A DNA stretch of 64,000 nucleotides, taken from assembly GCA_004352715.1 (NCBI GenBank), contig SCFE01000041.1:1494266-1558265 (forward strand), given 5' to 3'. Origin of the DNA: Hofstenia miamia (Eukaryota; Xenacoelomorpha; Acoela). The translations under genes were made by a program, and so were the position numbers. Shown here piece after piece: positions 21,641 through 34,115 of this stretch (positions are counted from its first letter, which is position 1; each line of letters opens with the position of its first letter). A model generated the notes under the pieces. That model had not been told where the DNA came from, did not search any database, and worked only from the letters and a program-made list of their open reading frames with translations.

Positions 21641-24600
21641 GTATATAATTTTTTCCAGTATGTAATTTATTCTTTTTCTGATTGTTCCACATCTTAAAAG
21701 GCTACTGTCTAGCTTAGAACTAGTTTGTTTTTTCTTCATCATTTAATGCTACATTTTTGCTCCAAAATCATACATAAATCAATATCTTAGAATGTTTCTT
21801 GTGAAAATACCGCCCAAAATTTCTTGGCTATGCAATTTATATGAACTGGTCAACAAATTCTAACTTTTCATATATATAAGGGGCCGGTGGAGCTCTGGAG
21901 GCCAGGCAGTCCTGAGACTTGTTGGAAGAAGGTTGCATCTTTAGTTGACAGTAGAAGCAGTGTCACTGACATTAAGTTCGCACCTCATCATCTTGGACTG
22001 ATGCTCGCCACTGTCTCAGTTGGCGGTTCACTTCGTGTCTACGAAGCAGCTGACATTACTAATCTCACATCTTGGATTTCTGTTGAAATCTCCATTAAAC
22101 TCCAACTTAGCTGCGTTGATTGGAGTAACATCCGGAGGTAAGTTTCCACATTTGTATCCTCAGTGTGTATGAATGCTTCTTTGGTTTTGAATGAATCATA
22201 TTTTGTTAACTGAGTGCATAGCTGCCCTCTTGTGCAGAACAAGTTAAATTATGATATTTTACTACTGCTTCTACTAATTCTGTCTAGCATTGATATAAAA
22301 TAATCAATATTATCATACTATTATTAATGACGGTTTTTTCTAAATTTTGTTATTTTCTATTTGCATTTTTATTTAAGGTTTTCAAAATCAACTTTTCATT
22401 CATCAAATATTTTAAAATTTTCATTCATTAATTTACCATTTCGTTTATTTTCATAAGAAATTTGTAATTACTCTTAAACTAAATCAACAATATTCCCACT
22501 TTTGGGACTGACTACTCTGAAATTTCCTTCTTAGTTTTAGAGGTAGTCCAACATTTTCACTTAGCTTTAGGCTTATGAATTTCTCACTTGTTGGATAACT
22601 TTTTTATCTTAAAATGAAGCTGTTTTGCCGCAATTTGATAAAAAATACTGATTTCGGTAAAACGTATTTTTGGCAATACCATAAATAGCCTTCAAAACTA
22701 TTACCATTAGTTAAATGAGGATTTATCTGAAAAAGCTTGTACCCTGGTGCACTTCTACTTTGGGAAGTAAGTTTGGGAATTATTACTTTCCGAACAATCA
22801 GCACAAAAGTGACCCAGTATTTATTGCCCTTGTACTCCACTTTATAAAAATTGAGAAGATATTTATAAGTTTACCATCTCAGTCTACTTCCAATCCTGTT
22901 GCTTTTATTGCTTTACAAAAACTTGATGACTTGTTTGAAGAGAATAAAGATTTTCACACCATTCTCAAAATACTGCAAGGCGAATTTATGGATCCGTTTA
23001 AGTGTTCCATCTACGTGTTTGCTTCAGCAGGCACATAATTAGATGTAGAAAGATTTCTATCAGTTATTAAACACGTCTTCTCTCCAAAGCTCAAAGTTCA
23101 TTATTAAATGCTTTAAGTGTTTTCCCCAACGATTGCGTATAACTAACGGCCCTTGGTATTTCTTTTTTAATTTTTAAGCAGTTTTTCACGTCTTTGATAG
23201 CATTTTTTTGTCCGATTTTTCGCATTTTCGGCAGTTTTCCGGTTTTCAGCAGTCCATCTAAGAATTTAATGTACTCTAAAACGGACTTTTTTTCAAAAAC
23301 GAAAGTTGAAAAATGTACTTGGACAGTTTTAAAAAATCCGAAAAAAATTTTCCCTGATAATGAATAATTGGAAATGATCACTTGTTGGTTTGGTAATAAA
23401 GGGAATACGTGAATTTAAATGCATGCCTTGTTATGAATCGATATCTAAAAGCATTTTTAGTATTTGTGGATTAGGTATAAACCTTTAATCGCTGTCGGGT
23501 CAGATTTCACGGATTCCTCTCCTGAAAACCGAGTACATGTCGTTGAATATCGAGGTAGAAATTGGCATCGTTTGAAAGTACCTTTTATTAACATCCGAGA
23601 TCCCGTCTATGATATCAAATTTCAACCAGCACAGGGAAGGTCTGCACACCTAGTTGCTATTGCTACAAAGGTAAGCATACTTCTACATAAACTTTTTCAG
23701 TTTATAAATATATTGATTATGTTGTTTGTCACACTGCATCGCAAAAATGATCTCAATATCTATTCTATAGATGTGATTTTTGCTTTATTGTCATATACTT
23801 TAGTGTTTCCATAATGTCAGCCATTTGGCTTGGCAGTATACGATGTATCAAGCACATTAACTCTGAAAAAAAAACATAAGTTGTCAGTTTGCTTGATTAG
23901 AGGTATGTATCTAACTCCGGGTCTTCATCAGAGGAGTAACGATTTCTGTATCCATTAATTTTACAATTTGTAAGAATTTTTAACAATTTTGGTTGTTACC
24001 CCTATTCGGTTGTAGGATTTCCTCCTCCCCTATCAAACTTTTATTATTGCTCAAAAGTGTTTGGAGCTTTCTTAATGAGACTTGGTGACTTTTACTAATT
24101 TTTCTTGGTGATTATAACCCCTAATAAAATTTTTTTAAATAGGGCATTTTAAGCAAGGTTTTGTTTTTCCACCAGTTAAAAATAAATTATAATGATTTCC
24201 ATCATTTCCAACTACTAAAGCCAATAGTTAATATATTTTAAAAAATCCCTAATTTTGAAATTCGATGAAGTCAACAAAAGTATTGATGGCATTAAGCATC
24301 TGAACATCGAAATTTTATATGTGAGCCATCACATCTATAGAAATATAATATCCTTCTGATATAAATTATTTAGCACACAAACAGATTTTAATCGTTTTCG
24401 AAGGAGAGAAGTAAATAGTAGTTATTTTGTCTACATGTTCTTGCAAAACGAAATAAAATTGTTTAGAATATTTTATGATACTGTTTACCTTTTAAGGAAA
24501 GGGAATCCTGCATTTCAATGCAATCTATTATTTTTTATTAATGCCACAAGGCATTTATATAGTCAAATCAATTATAAACAATTATCATTACTTTAAGTAT

Positions 24601-27600
24601 GACCCCTAAATTTATGCGGAGCAACTTTTTTGAAACTACGTTTGTTAATGAATCGTTTTTGTAACCAATGTGATTTTTCGATATAACGCAGTAATTGCCA
24701 ACGCGCAAACATTATTTTTTATTGATACCCCAAGTAATAGAGAAATCTTGGTATTAGGAACACGTGTTATGTCAACGATTATAATACGTGATACTTCACT
24801 GATTTATTTCGTTTAGGGAATTAGATTAGCTGTTTTGAAGCCTCAGGTAGGTAGTGATGAATCTGCACCATTTGAATCCAAGAGTCTTATTCAATTATCC
24901 ACAAACAATAGCCGAGTGAGAAGACTGGCTTGGAACATTACTGGCACCATTTTGGCATCAACTGGTAAATATTTTCACAATTTTGGTACCCTCCCACAAA
25001 ACTGCGTGTTTCATTTGTACTAGAATTCTTGTAGGTAACTATTATATATACATAAACCTATGAACTGAAAAGTTAATTTACAATCTTGCCATTTAGGAAT
25101 TTAGCTAGTTGTTGTGCATTTAGTTATAATTTATTATTATTACATCCGCCAAGGAGGTATTGTATTGCCCTGTTTGTCGGTGTATTTGTCACAGGATTTC
25201 GCCAAATGTAAGGGATAGATCTTTATAAAAATACATCTCGAGATAGGTATTGATCTAACTTAGATACCATTACATTTTCAGACTGATCCGGATTGCCGTC
25301 TGGGAACGAGAGCCAATGATATACCGTTGCAGTTGCAAATAGCAATTGATAGGCGCGTATATCAATGCATAGAATTATTTTTTACAATCGAGGAAAATGT
25401 TTTTTTCACTAAAACCTTCGAATATTGATATTATTGTAAAAATTGTTTTACTAGTATTTAACGACTAAAATTTTTTACTTACATCTTTAAAAACGCTAAT
25501 AATGAAATTCAATTAAGTTAATTAAGGTATTTATTGAAAAAATTAAAAGAAATTTATTATAATTTTTGAAGCAAATGTGATGAATTACGCACATTGACCT
25601 TGCATTATTGTAATTTTTCTATAAAGAAAAGTTTAAAAATTAATTATACCTTGAAATTAGTTGTGAAATAGATATGAATATGACGGATTTCCAAGCATGT
25701 ACAAAAACATATCACATTTAACACACCGAAATCGTAGCTGAGAGGAGCATCCTGGGTTGCGACTTCTATTTTGAAACACAGTGGCATAACCGCTTTTCTA
25801 TTCGATACTTTACATGTTGGTACAGCAAGTCTACGTTTTTGAGAACTATGATTTCTTAAACTAACAAGGGCTTCTCCTATACTTAGCATAAAGTTTTGCT
25901 GTGAACCTGTGTTTCCTTGTTGACAAGGAAAAACCCAGCAATTAACATCGGAAGTGATCAAATACTGTTATAGTCCCTTTCCGTTTTTGTTTAATTCGGT
26001 AATAGCTTGCCATATCTAATCAACACCGCCCAATAGATGTTTGCAGAATGTGTATTTGCATATTTTCTTTCTTGCAGTACCGTTTCACATGTTGTATGGA
26101 GCAACTTCAATGCAGTCTCAATTAGCAATTTCACTGTGCGTATCTTTCCATTTCACAGTTTTGATATTCTCTTTCGACTAAAACATTTCCGCTTTCTCCT
26201 TACCAGACTTGTTAACGAGCCGAGCTTTTAACGAGACGAGCNNNNNNNNNNNNNNNNNNNNNNNNNNNNNNNNNNNNNNNNNNNNNNNNNNNNNNNNNNN
26301 NNNNNNNNNNNNNNNNNNNNNNNNNNNNNNNNNNNNNNNNNNNNNNNNNNNNNNNNNNNNNNNNNNNNNNNNNNNNNNNNNNNNNNNNNNNNNNNNNNNN
26401 NNNNNNNNNNNNNNNNNNNNNNNNNNNNNNNNNNNNNNNNNNNNNNNNNNNNNNNNNNNNNNNNNNNNNNNNNNNNNNNNNNNNNNNNNNNNNNNNNNNN
26501 NNNNNNNNNNNNNNNNNNNNNNNNNNNNNNNNNNNNNCTATGAGCCGAGCTTTTAACGAAACGAGCCTATTTTAGGTAAAGCAAGTTTATAGTTCTTCTT
26601 GTTAATTTGATTATGGAGATTTTTCTTAGTTTTTGCAGTCAGTATGCCTTTCCTATAATCTTATTTAAGAAATGTTTATTAATTTTTTCAGATGCCTTTC
26701 GTAAAATATTATTTAAGAAATATTTTTAAAAAAATACCGAGCTATAACAAGCCTCATTCAAAGATTTTATATGGCGAGCCGAGCCGAACTTACACAAAAT
26801 TTAAACGAGCCGAGCCGAGCCAAGCTTGGAAATGTCGGCTTGTTGACAAGTCTGCTCCTTAGCATAGATTTGTCTGGCTTCATCTTCTTTACACAAGATT
26901 GGGGTTCCATTGAAGGACTTACTTTTGGATTTCTAGTGTTGAACGAGTTTTACATTTGTTTTCACAACCAAACAGCCCATTCCATTCCTTTAGATCTTCA
27001 ACTGGAAAACATCCATTGCTTCTGTGAACCATAAAGTCGAGAATGAGTTCATCTGATGAAGCAAAAACAAAGTTTTTTATTCCAAATGGTGTTGGTTACC
27101 TTTAATATGTTACCGGGTTGGGCATTTCTTGACAGTAAGTGTTGATCAGTACTACAACAATGTGGTCATTTTAGTGTACAGCAAACAGATTTAACTTGGG
27201 AAACAATGCATTCAGCGTTTCGAAATTTGCAATTGTTATTATCTTCCTTAGAACAAAGTTGCAAATTATTTCGGATCTTTAGAAACCTATTTCTAGTCAT
27301 ATTTTCAGCAATTATTCCCATCCTGTAATTGCTTAACCAATACATTTCTATTCCAGCAAAGTTCATTAGTTCCACGGCTAAGTAGAATGAAAATTTTGCA
27401 ATATTCCATAGTGATTTGTTTAATAAGCAAATTCGTACCAAAATTGCGAGAGCATCTGTGTTGGAGAATTATGATTCAATTCAATAAACAAGGGGTCAAC
27501 ATCCAATTTATCAGTGTTAATTTTGGTTATCAATATATACAATTTAGAAAACAAAAAGTTTATTTTTAACTTTGACAGATCCAGTAACAGTTGATGTTTT

Positions 27601-30600
27601 GGAGTTACTTAATTTTTTGCATGTATATATATATATATATATCCACATTAGAGTTTTCCATAAATTCGCATTAATTTTCTAAAAACTTAATTTTTCTAAC
27701 TTATCATAAGTTTGGTTTTGCAAGCATACACCTAGCATTTGCGGGTCTTTAGTAAACTGGCATCTATACCTAAAACGCGAATCGCGACATGGGTATTAAA
27801 GGCTTCTTGGTCCAAGTAAATTTTATAGATTCGGATAGTTGCATTTGATGAATTCTACACTATGCGAAGGAAGCTTAGAATTTCACAGCATTTTATTTGA
27901 AACGGTTACTTACATTATTTCACTTCATGTAATGCTATGCAAATCGAATTAGATAATGCAGCTGCGAATGCAAGCTTGACACTAATTTAATTGTACAATA
28001 TGCTGACAGCAAAAGCGTCAACTGACTGAGTGATAGCGACAGAACTGCACCAACCAATCAGATTTAAACAAGTTATTGCTATGATATAATTCCTATTACT
28101 AGTTATATTAGGACACTTTTTATGCAGATTGATTAAGGAAATGAAGAGATACTTATTAATTTATTATTTCAAACACCTCTCTTCACTAATTATGTGAAAT
28201 TTTAGGCAATTCTATGTTTCTAAAACTTGAAATTTTATGTAAGCATACGGAATAACAATGCACGTTATTAAATTAGAATGAAGTGGCGTGGAATAATGTA
28301 TTAGTTTTTGTTTCACTATTCAAGCAGAACTTTTTGAAAATAGTGTTGCCAAAAAATTTAGTAGTCAATTTTTTATTGAAGCCTCTGTGTTTGAAGAATA
28401 TTCCAAGAAATAGATAGGCTAATTATGTCAAGTTCTGTCAAGATGAGCGCCTTTGCAGTTGGTGGTGTAAGTGATCACTTATTTGTTTTGCCCGTATATT
28501 TTATGTATTCCTAGTGTGTATCTTTGCAAAACCCTATGCGATTTTTCATTGATTCATACTTGGCCTAATATGTATTTCAACATTAAAGGTAAGGATTATG
28601 TTACTTTATTTACTTGTTCGAAAACTTATGATATTAAATATTGCTTGTTGCTAGTTGATTTAGATTGCTCAATCATATCAATAATACAGTTATTTTCCGC
28701 TTCTGCAGTTGTTGATGTGACTACTTCATATGCAGCTACATCAGGAGTATTGCAGATTGTAGATTGTTTGGCATTGACATAATAAATGCATTATATGAAT
28801 GTGAGTACATATTGAAATGCCAAACTGCTTCACTCCAGTCTTGCAATTACATACAAATGAATGTACACATATATTGCAGCGGATTCATTGTAGTTTGCAT
28901 TCATTGGAATGCGAATTGTTGCAAGATGTAATTACAAAATTGCTTCTTGAATTAGTTTGCATAAGTGTCCAGCTGCTAGTTGATGAAGGCAAAAGAGAAA
29001 ATTTGTTCTTTGATGCAATTGCTTCATTGTGCTGACGTCGAATTTTGCAATTGAAGACGTGATTTTCCCCAAATAATGCTTAATCAACTGATTCCGATAT
29101 GAGGAGTGCGGGAATTGCAACAAAATTTCAATAGACTCGTCCATTCTTATGATTTTTCGTCCTTGGCCATGAATACGTGTAATTTGGTAATTGATATTTT
29201 CAAGTCGCATATTGGTATTTACACCAAGCCCAATTCTAAAACAGACTGCCCATAAGTGCGGCCGTGATGCATAAAATTGATTGAAATATTTTCCAAATGT
29301 ATTGTGTTTTCATTCGCTAGTAATGATGATAACAATTCTTGACGTAAATAAAAAATTGATTTGTTGCAACACCAATTGTCTCAATTCATTGTTTCCTTTA
29401 ATCTTCGCTAAATTTTTAACCCAATTTCGTTCCACATGCCATGAGCATAGGAGGCGATTCAAGGGAACTGACATAACATCAATCCATGCTGAATAAAATT
29501 CTTCAGCGTCATCACTCATGAACACCATGCATGATATATTACCAAAAATGTTTTTCACAATTGAAAAAAAACACAGAAAATGTCAGTTTATTGTTCCTGT
29601 TAGAATAAAAGAATGCTCCAGGTACACCTTCACCATATTCGTTAATTATTAAAACCATACTCATTTGTGCCATGAGTAGAATCAATGCATATTACTTTAT
29701 GAGCATATTTTAAAAGAACTTCCTTTTGAACTTCAAAAATAATTACCATTACAAAATCTTCATTATTTAAATGAAAATCACTACAATCACATCCCTGAAA
29801 CTTGACATAGCGACAATGAGAATCATAACCTCCCTCATCTGAAAGGCGCTTTTGATCCTGTATCCAATTTTTGATTGAATCTAAATCCGTACAATAGCTC
29901 TTTTTACTTAATCCAAACTCATTCCGAATATTTCTCAAGTCACTTGACCTCAGTAAACTCATTCGATTAATTTCAGAATTCGATTTATTATCTAATAGGG
30001 CAAACGTTTTTGCATTTGATTGGGTTCCCATTATGGTAGTAACTTGAAAACGCTGAAACTTACGCAGAGTGCAGTGTTTTACATCACCAATGTGCCCAAC
30101 ATGCATATTTAGAAACATAATATCAACAACTCCTAAAGGAAGGATGCATAAATTTTAAATCACTAATGTAAATATATTACAATTTATCAACTGAACGTTG
30201 ATTACAAGAGAATTACAAATGGAATTTAGGGGGCAAAGAAAAATGTATAGCAATTTTATTGCAATGTTCTAATATGCTAGTTACTATTATCTCGGAGGGG
30301 AGGTTGGGTAAAAATCTTGTTTACAGATTAAGTGAAACAGATTTAGTTGTATAAATGAACATTTGTTGACTTAAAGGCCATTGAAAAAAATTGCTAATTT
30401 AGGGTTTACGCATACAGATCATTTTGACGGCTGCAATTTTATTACCGTTTTCCTATTCCATGTAAATAGTAGGCGAAACATTAACATTAGTGCGTTTTAG
30501 TATTTCCATAAATTTCTATCTTAATTTTATTTTTAAAATACTAGTTTAAAATGGTAAAAATTTCATTGGGTCCATTTTTGGGAAACTAGTAGACCACCGG

Positions 30601-31404
30601 TAAAATTACTGAGTGATCTAGTTACTCATCAGATAATTTACCCATTGCTGGTCAAGATCTGGACTGACACAAATTGATTTTATCATTCAGTTCAATCACA
30701 TACAGATAATTATTAATTGTTCCTCAAAGTAATTTCAAGGTCTCCATAATTGCTAATCACGAATTTGTATAATTGTTAGCCCATTTTGGTTAACCATATT
30801 CGTTTATTTAAACCCTAATTTTGAAATTTGTCTATTTTAAGCAATTGATTAGTAAAAATAATTTCAAAGCGAATTATTAGCTGTATTATCCTTAAAATAT
30901 AATATTAACTTTAATAACTTTTGTTTGCCCTAGTGATCAAATAATAACTTCTGACTTTGCGCACGGTGCATTCGGGAATGATTTCTTGATCTATTGATAG
31001 AAAACAAAGGCGCGATTTAATGAAACCGCGACTGACCACCATTTTAATACTAAGGGGAAAGAAGAGACGCTCTTCTATTTTGTGATACTTTCAGATTTTG
31101 GGTATCTTTATTAGTTTACAAGATATTAGCATTTGAATTTTTTTTCAAAAATTATCAAGGAAAATTTAAAGTTCATAGCCGTTTTAAGGTTAAGATATTG
31201 AAGATTAACCTTACCGCCATATTGTTTCGATTGGATTATTATGTAAATTTTTTCCATAAGCATTTGAATGGATTTTAAACTAATAAATACTGTTGTTAAA
31301 GCTCAGTAATAAAAAAGGTTATGCATTTAAATTTGGTTTAAGATCAAATTATGGTAATGTAAGTCTGCATTTCGCTTCTGCTAATATATATATAAGCAGA
31401 AGCG

Positions 31405-31446
<42 letters not shown>

Positions 31447-33640
31447 GCCCTTTGTAACATAATCAACATCAGTGATAGATAAACGATTTTGAAAACCTAA
31501 ATTTGTGAATGAAATTGATTGTATTTGGATTTCTGATATTTGTATAAAGTTGGCGTTTCATGAGAAAATTGAATGCTAACCACAAATTACTTTCCGGTGA
31601 ACGATTAGCGAAGGCAACTGCGATTGAAGAAAATCAAACATGTTTGTTGCTTCACGAAAATATTTCTGTAATTTTATCTCATCGCTTTTACCGATTATAT
31701 TTGTTAAAACATAAGTGTATTCAAAGTACAATCAATTAGATCTCATGAAAACGAGATCGTGTGCGCGAAAATGTACTGTGCGAAATTACAGATAGTTCCG
31801 TCTTTTACTATCAAGGGGATTTAAAGTAAAATAGCCTCGCATATTGAAAAATGTATCGCGAAACGCCAACTTCATATACAAATAATTGATCATACTCAAG
31901 ACATATGCAATAATTTTGTTTTGAAGCAGTTAGTCTAAAGTTTTTGTACGTTATGATCATTGTTTAAGTCGGAAGGTTTGCATATCAATTGTAGGTCTGG
32001 AATCGTGTAAGGTTAGGGTAGGAAAGTCTGAATGTTTTCTTCCTTAACGTTGCTTCAGTAGGTACTACCTTTTGGCAGCTCTAACTCAATATTGAGTTTT
32101 CTTAAATAGTAAACATTAAAATTAATATTCACTAACTTAGTTTTGTGCAATAGCATAAGTTGCATAGCATTCATACAGACAATAGATTTTTGGGAGGCGC
32201 GGTTAATTATTTGCAGGGATTATGACATTTTTTTTGAATATTTAAGAACGTATTTCACAAGGCAATGAAAAGACAAATTAAATTACTTTTATAGAATATT
32301 ATGTCTCATTTGGTCCTATTATCATCATAATATCGAGTCATTTTGTTGAAACATGTTTACTCTCGGGGCTGTAGATCGAGATACAAATGTCCATGTGGAC
32401 AGTAAGTGCAAAAATGAACTATTTTCCACGAACAATAAATAATAATCCGCTATTTTCTTTTTATATATCTAGCTTATTTTGCATACTTAACTGTATATGA
32501 GAATTACATCTGAGTAACACAATTGGACAATCACAATTACTGCTATCTTGGTCATAATGCATCATCAAAAACGCTTATCTTCATTTCTGCTCCAAATCAA
32601 AACAATATTTTGTACATGGTATATTCCATAGTGACATAGGCTTTCATCATGCAAAGCATTCTTTTCTTTTCTGAATCATGCTGAATCAGGTGAATCCTCT
32701 AAAACTACTGTACAAAAAATCACGATTTTTACATGTTTAACCTAATTATCATTCTCCAGCGTTGCAATCATTTATCAATATATTATTAACGAAATAGGAA
32801 GTATGATTGATTTCTGTAATTTTCTTGTATTGTATTTTGTATAATAAATGTCCAATTTTATGTCGAACTGAAATATATTTTCTGAAGTTAGTAGATAGAA
32901 TTTTTTATTTCCTATCAAAATATCTAATGCACTTTCTAATTATAATGTCTGCTGTTTGCTGAAACCTCTATTAGCACTATATCCTGCTTCCTAAATATAC
33001 ACAATAACAGCACTGTGAAGAATAGGGCTAAGCAGTCAAGATGCTTAGCATTAAAATGCTTTATGCTTATTGTAACATTTTTTTAGTTAAATTTCAAAAA
33101 GCCACTGAATAAGTTATATATTTTGTTTAGAACATTGTCATTTGATTTCCGTTAACGTCAGCATTTTGGTATATATGTCCTGTACCATTATTTCGTATGG
33201 TATCCTGCTAGCAACTAATGTTGTATGTCAAATTACAATATTTCTATTGATAGATTTGTTAAAATTACAGTTTTTCTTAGTACCCAGCACTACAAATTTT
33301 GTTTTTTTATTTTTAGTTTTTATTCCTCGGCTAATATTCGTATTGAATATGATTTAATGAAGTGTTCTCATTAAGTAGCCGCAATCATCTACAAATCTAT
33401 AACTCTGAAAGTAGCATTTTAGGTGACGATGGATTCGTTAGACTTTGGCAAGCTAATTATCTTCAGAACTGGAAGCTGTATAAAAAAGTACAGCTTACAC
33501 ACAAAGAACTAAATGGGTTTTCACCTGAACCATCACCAACAATTTCCAATTCCAGTCAGCCTGAATTTACAGAAGAGTCCGTGCGGCGCCATAGTAGAAC
33601 TTCCTCGGCAAAGTTTTCTGTAAAAAAAGACATTTATTAA
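21362..33640 (+). CDS. SEH1: Nucleoporin SEH1, five coding exons
   Basis: Coding exons: 21362-21640, 21881-22137, 23475-23670, 24817-24964, 33423-33640, all with GT-AG borders and matching phases. The product is 365 residues, versus 360 in human SEH1L. WD40 motifs run from [20 protein letters not shown] and [20 protein letters not shown] through [36 protein letters not shown] and [18 protein letters not shown] to a serine-rich tail. SEH1 is an open beta-propeller completed by a partner blade. It belongs to the Nup107-160 (Y) complex of the nuclear pore and to GATOR2, which signals amino-acid supply to TORC1 at lysosomes. The ATG at 21362 puts 16 residues before HKDLIHDV, similar to other animals; a more upstream start by splicing is not excluded. 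Intron 4 is 8,458 bp. Confidence 0.93.
21881..22137 (+). CDS. SEH1: SEH1 coding exon 2
   Basis: 257 bases after acceptor TATATAAG, ending in phase 2 at AG|GTAAGT. Encodes [36 protein letters not shown] and LQLSCVDW, matching human blades 3-4. Confidence 0.92.
22720..23130 (+). mobile_element. Possible hAT-like transposase fragment in SEH1 intron 2
   Basis: A 107-codon open stretch (22715-23038) is followed, after a stop, by [18 protein letters not shown] at about 23042-23095. That shape recalls the VERxFS motif of the hAT dimerisation domain. The rest is not recognisable. Very tentative. Confidence 0.25.
23475..23670 (+). CDS. SEH1: SEH1 coding exon 3
   Basis: 196 bases after acceptor GGATTAG; donor AAAG|GTAAGC, phase 0. 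Reads [40 protein letters not shown] and ends IATK, like human MIAVGSDDSSP and [20 protein letters not shown]. Confidence 0.93.
24817..24964 (+). CDS. SEH1: SEH1 coding exon 4
   Basis: 148 bases after acceptor GTTTAG, ending in phase 1 (ACT G|GTAAAT). Ends with [17 protein letters not shown], aligned with human QVWRVSWNITGTVLASS. Confidence 0.92.
25142..25330 (+). repeat. Interspersed repeat beginning CATCCGCCAAGGAGGT
   Basis: CATCCGCCAAGGAGGT, then TTTGTC(G)GT, CAGGATTTCGC and GATCCGGAT-like sequence follow each other in the order I recall from a repeat widespread in animal genomes. Family name not certain. It lies in SEH1 intron 4. Confidence 0.4.
26208..26840. repeat. Repeat locus with word CGAGCCGAGC around an N-gap
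   Basis: AACGAGCCGAGCTTTTAACG at 26214-26233 stops at the gap (26242-26537) and resumes as ATGAGCCGAGCTTTTAACGA after it. GGCGAGCCGAGCCGAAC (26773) and AACGAGCCGAGCCGAGCC (26804) follow. The repeat on both gap edges suggests a collapsed tandem array or a transposon with subterminal repeats. Confidence 0.55.
26950..27441 (-). mobile_element. piggyBac-like transposase fragment
   Basis: On the minus strand: [20 protein letters not shown] then [13 protein letters not shown] (27220-27360), which matches the YW...MSRNRFLxIxxxLH block of piggyBac/PGBD proteins. Further on, after frameshifts, comes [20 protein letters not shown] (about 26985-27050), like the ASSDGLVLDFxVY block. The catalytic Asp region between them is damaged. 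Lies antisense in SEH1 intron 4. Confidence 0.65.
29038..30118 (-). mobile_element. MULE-type transposase pseudogene, copy 1
   Basis: Read from 30118 leftward, with frameshifts near 29560-29640 and 29210-29310. [17 protein letters not shown] carries the first catalytic Asp. It is followed by [14 protein letters not shown], then [13 protein letters not shown] (second Asp) and [15 protein letters not shown], the C-W-H-V signature of MULE transposases. The C-terminal part ([20 protein letters not shown]) is nearly identical to a second copy at about 38190-38460. Upstream of the core, [13 protein letters not shown]-type Cys/His residues may be a zinc-binding segment. Antisense inside SEH1 intron 4. 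Confidence 0.75.
31369..31443. repeat. Perfect 14-bp hairpin next to (AT)n
   Basis: ATTTCGCTTCTGCT (31369-31382) and AGCAGAAGCGAAAT (31395-31408) are exact reverse complements separated by a 12-base AT loop, followed directly by (TA)n to about 31443. Could form a cruciform; may be a fold-back remnant. Confidence 0.8.
31537..31884. mobile_element. 344-bp MITE flanked by TA
   Basis: The left end TTTGTATAAAGTTGGCGTTTC (from 31539) and the right end, read in reverse complement, TTTGTATATGAAGTTGGCG plus TTTC (to 31882) match except for a 2-base insertion. The similarity continues inward (GAAAATTGAATG against TTTTTCAATATG). Both sides are flanked by TA, as for Tc1/mariner insertions. No coding capacity. 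Confidence 0.75.
33423..33640 (+). CDS. SEH1: SEH1 coding exon 5 (C terminus)
   Basis: Begins after acceptor CATTTTAG in phase 1, completing [18 protein letters not shown], then a tail rich in Ser and Pro ([13 protein letters not shown]) ending in SVKKDIY and a TAA. Human SEH1L likewise ends in a Ser-rich tail after GDDGCVRLWKANY. Candidate AATAAA at 33991. Confidence 0.92.
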
Positions 33641-34004
33641 TAGCAATTAGATCACTGTTCTGTTCATATATTTTTTATTCAATTAAGTGCTTTCTACAGT
33701 GATAAACTTTTTTTATAGATTGGAATAACTTTTTTCAACTTTCAGTTCATTAGTAAATGTCGCATAGTCTTAGTGTAACACTTAGTGATTATTTCAAAAT
33801 CCATATAGTATTCTTACAAGAGTTCCTTTAGATTTTCTAATATTTAAACATTTCGAAACGTTTAGATCTCCATGTAGGTGTTACATCTAAAAGCAAATTA
33901 GCACTGGAAATTAAATTTTTTCGTCTCAAATTTGGTCGTTACACTATATTGCATTGCATCAAATTTTTCCAATTTTATGAAACCTTCATTAATAAATTTG
34001 ATAT

Positions 34005-34005
34005 T

Positions 34006-34036
<31 letters not shown>

Positions 34037-34115
34037 CTTTTTGAAAATTTATATTACCGCTAAGTACCTAAGTACATTGAATATTTTTTCGTATATTACC
34101 TCTCAGTACAAAAAA
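34005..34115. repeat. (TA)n tract with CGCTAAGTAC words
   Basis: (TA)n at 34008-34036 is followed by ATTACCGCTAAGTACCTAAG (from 34053) and ATTACCTCTCAGTAC (34096), the same words as the locus at 1300-1678. Confidence 0.5.

Noticed and set aside
28817-29035. 72-codon + frame and its minus-strand counterpart continuing the MULE frame
   Set aside because: Sequence beyond 29038 no longer matches the second MULE copy, and neither frame shows known motifs.
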